A DNA stretch of 7,343 bases from Porticoccaceae bacterium (GTDB taxonomy: Bacteria; Pseudomonadota; Gammaproteobacteria; Pseudomonadales; Porticoccaceae), in contig JASLVT010000061.1 in NCBI GenBank assembly GCA_030741175.1, positions 1 through 7,343 on the forward strand. The letters run 5' to 3'. The position numbers were made by a program, and so were the translations under genes. Positions 6,939 to 7,343 of this stretch are shown here, piece by piece (the stretch's first letter is position 1; the number at the start of each line of letters is the position of its first letter). Below the pieces are notes generated by a model. That model was not told the DNA's origin, did not search any database, and saw nothing but the letters and a program-made list of their open reading frames with translations.

Positions 6939-6999
6939 GCCATCAGGGTTTTGGCAAACTATTAAGCGATTTTTAACCTTACCCTTTAGCTAGAAATAC

Positions 7000-7020
7000 A
7001 AATGATAATGATTCGCATTT
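7000..7020. promoter_or_regulatory. Fur box controlling the four-gene operon
   Basis: AAATGATAATGATTCGCATTT is centred on 7010. Against the 15-nt core TGATAAT-n-ATTATCA it matches 12 of 14 defined positions: the left half is perfect and the right half ATTCGCA differs at two. Flanking AAA/TTT extends the symmetry, so 8 of 10 position pairs are complementary. It covers the -10 element and part of the spacer of the promoter below, the usual place for Fur-Fe(II) to block RNA polymerase. Together with the imelysin and TonB receptor genes this makes iron repression very likely. Confidence 0.82.
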
Positions 7021-7030
7021 CCAAAGTCAA
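7002..7030 (-). promoter_or_regulatory. Sigma70 promoter of the four-gene operon
   Basis: On the minus strand, TTGACT (7030-7025, 5 of 6 to TTGACA) is followed by exactly 17 nt and TATCAT (7007-7002, 5 of 6 to TATAAT). Transcription should start near 6995, giving a leader of about 100 nt to the ATG at 6894. The Fur box overlaps the -10. No other promoter of comparable quality was seen before genes 2-4, consistent with one transcript. Confidence 0.8.
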
Positions 7031-7134
7031 CAATTTCCGTAGACTAAGAACTGAGGTATATCAAGAAACATTATTTTTCTTCAGAAACGCCAATTATGGA
7101 GAGAATTCAGTATTGATGACGGAATCTAGATGAG

Positions 7135-7172
7135 TGATTAACACAATGGCTGGAGTACCATTGTGTTAATCA
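7135..7172. repeat. Perfect 15-bp inverted repeat, possible terminator of the right-edge gene
   Basis: TGATTAACACAATGG (7135-7149) and CCATTGTGTTAATCA (7158-7172) are exact reverse complements around an 8-nt loop (CTGGAGTA). The arms are too long to be chance. The repeat lies about 100 nt beyond the stop of the right-edge minus-strand gene and about 105 nt before the operon's -35, so terminating or insulating between the two is plausible. There is no U-run on either side, which argues against a textbook intrinsic terminator; an operator or small repeat element is also possible. Confidence 0.6.
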
Positions 7173-7207
7173 AAAGCTGACAGTAAACAGTGCTGGGAGG
7201 AAGGTTG

Positions 7208-7246
7208 TGACCAAAACGGTCAAGACAATTTACATGACCAATACGG
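7208..7246. repeat. Pair of 12-nt direct repeats, TGACCAA(A/T)ACGG
   Basis: TGACCAAAACGG (7208-7219) and TGACCAATACGG (7235-7246) differ at one base and begin 27 nt apart. The first copy also forms an inverted repeat with GGTCA at 7218-7222, and outer GGTTG (7203-7207) and CAACC (7247-7251) enclose the pair. They may be regulator sites or a chance duplication; no factor is assigned. Confidence 0.3.
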
Positions 7247-7272
7247 CAACCTTAAAGACAGAGGTATACTCT

Positions 7273-7343
7273 CTATTCAGGGTTTTCAGATTCAACAACA
7301 TCATCAATAAGGGTTTTAAGTTCACCTTTTTCATGCATCTCTG
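7273..7343 (-). CDS. C-terminal end of an unidentified gene entering from the right edge
   Basis: Reading the minus strand from the right edge gives 22 complete codons ending with TAG at 7275-7273; the peptide ends in an acidic tail, MHEKGELKTLIDDVVESENPE. Codon use (GAA, GAT, GTT, GGT, with purine-first codons throughout) looks like genuine coding sequence and fits the direction of every other gene here. The overlapping plus-strand frame is poorer in protein character. No family can be recognised from so short a tail. The gene is probably a separate unit, since an inverted repeat and the Fur-regulated promoter lie between it and the operon. Confidence 0.5.
   Translation of the reverse strand, partial: EMHEKGELKTLIDDVVESENPE

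Larger units (their letters stand above)
7031..7272. other. Gene-free stretch upstream of the operon promoter
   Basis: This stretch lies between the operon's -35 and the stop of the unidentified gene at the right edge. It holds the perfect 15-bp inverted repeat (7135-7172), a near-identical pair of 12-nt direct repeats (7208-7219 and 7235-7246) and a small TGACC/GGTCA inverted repeat (7208-7222). I see no RNA gene and nothing specific in 7031-7134. Confidence 0.5.

Noticed and set aside
7207..7343. Plus-strand open frame starting with GTG at 7207, preceded by GGGAGG at 7195-7200
   Set aside because: The ribosome-binding-like sequence is tempting, but the frame is antisense and codon-aligned to the better minus-strand coding tail, and its product looks like the complement of acidic codons. 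It cannot be excluded without sequence beyond the edge.

Overview
The window looks like chromosomal DNA of a marine-type gammaproteobacterium. The reasons are an AhpC/Prx1-type peroxiredoxin of the gammaproteobacterial kind, two Lol-type lipoproteins, a TonB-dependent outer-membrane receptor, a sigma70-like promoter and a Fur operator. A Cellvibrionales or SAR92-like origin is a guess from overall gene style and was not tested. All supported genes lie on the minus strand, so transcription runs from high to low coordinates. No tRNA, rRNA, CRISPR array, insertion sequence or integrase was seen.

Layout, read in the direction of transcription. At the right edge (7273-7343) is the last part of an unidentified minus-strand gene. 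A gene-free stretch follows, holding a perfect 15-bp inverted repeat (7135-7172). Next is a well-formed sigma70 promoter (-35 at 7025-7030, -10 at 7002-7007) whose -10 and spacer are covered by a Fur box (7000-7020). This promoter opens a four-gene operon: (1) a lipoprotein with thrombospondin-type-3 calcium repeats and a DUF4856-type domain (6894-5191); (2) an imelysin-family lipoprotein (5092-3818); (3) a FecA-like TonB-dependent receptor without a signalling domain (3825-1660); (4) a membrane di-iron hydroxylase of the sterol desaturase/fatty acid hydroxylase superfamily (1660-800). Genes 2/3 overlap by 8 nt and genes 3/4 by 1 nt. Genes 1/2 are separated by 98 nt that carry two tandem stem-loops. 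A weak terminator-like hairpin lies at 658-687, followed by an independent peroxiredoxin gene that runs off the left edge (571-1).

How it may work together (inference): under iron limitation Fur leaves the promoter. Two outer-membrane-anchored lipoproteins are made, probably in excess because the intercistronic stem-loops protect or segment the message. They would capture or hand over an iron compound to the FecA-like receptor, which takes it across the outer membrane using TonB energy. The iron-dependent membrane hydroxylase at the operon's end is the unexpected part: it could modify the imported ligand, a lipid, or a siderophore-like molecule. The ligand cannot be read from the sequence. 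This operon is the candidate for an undescribed system in the window.
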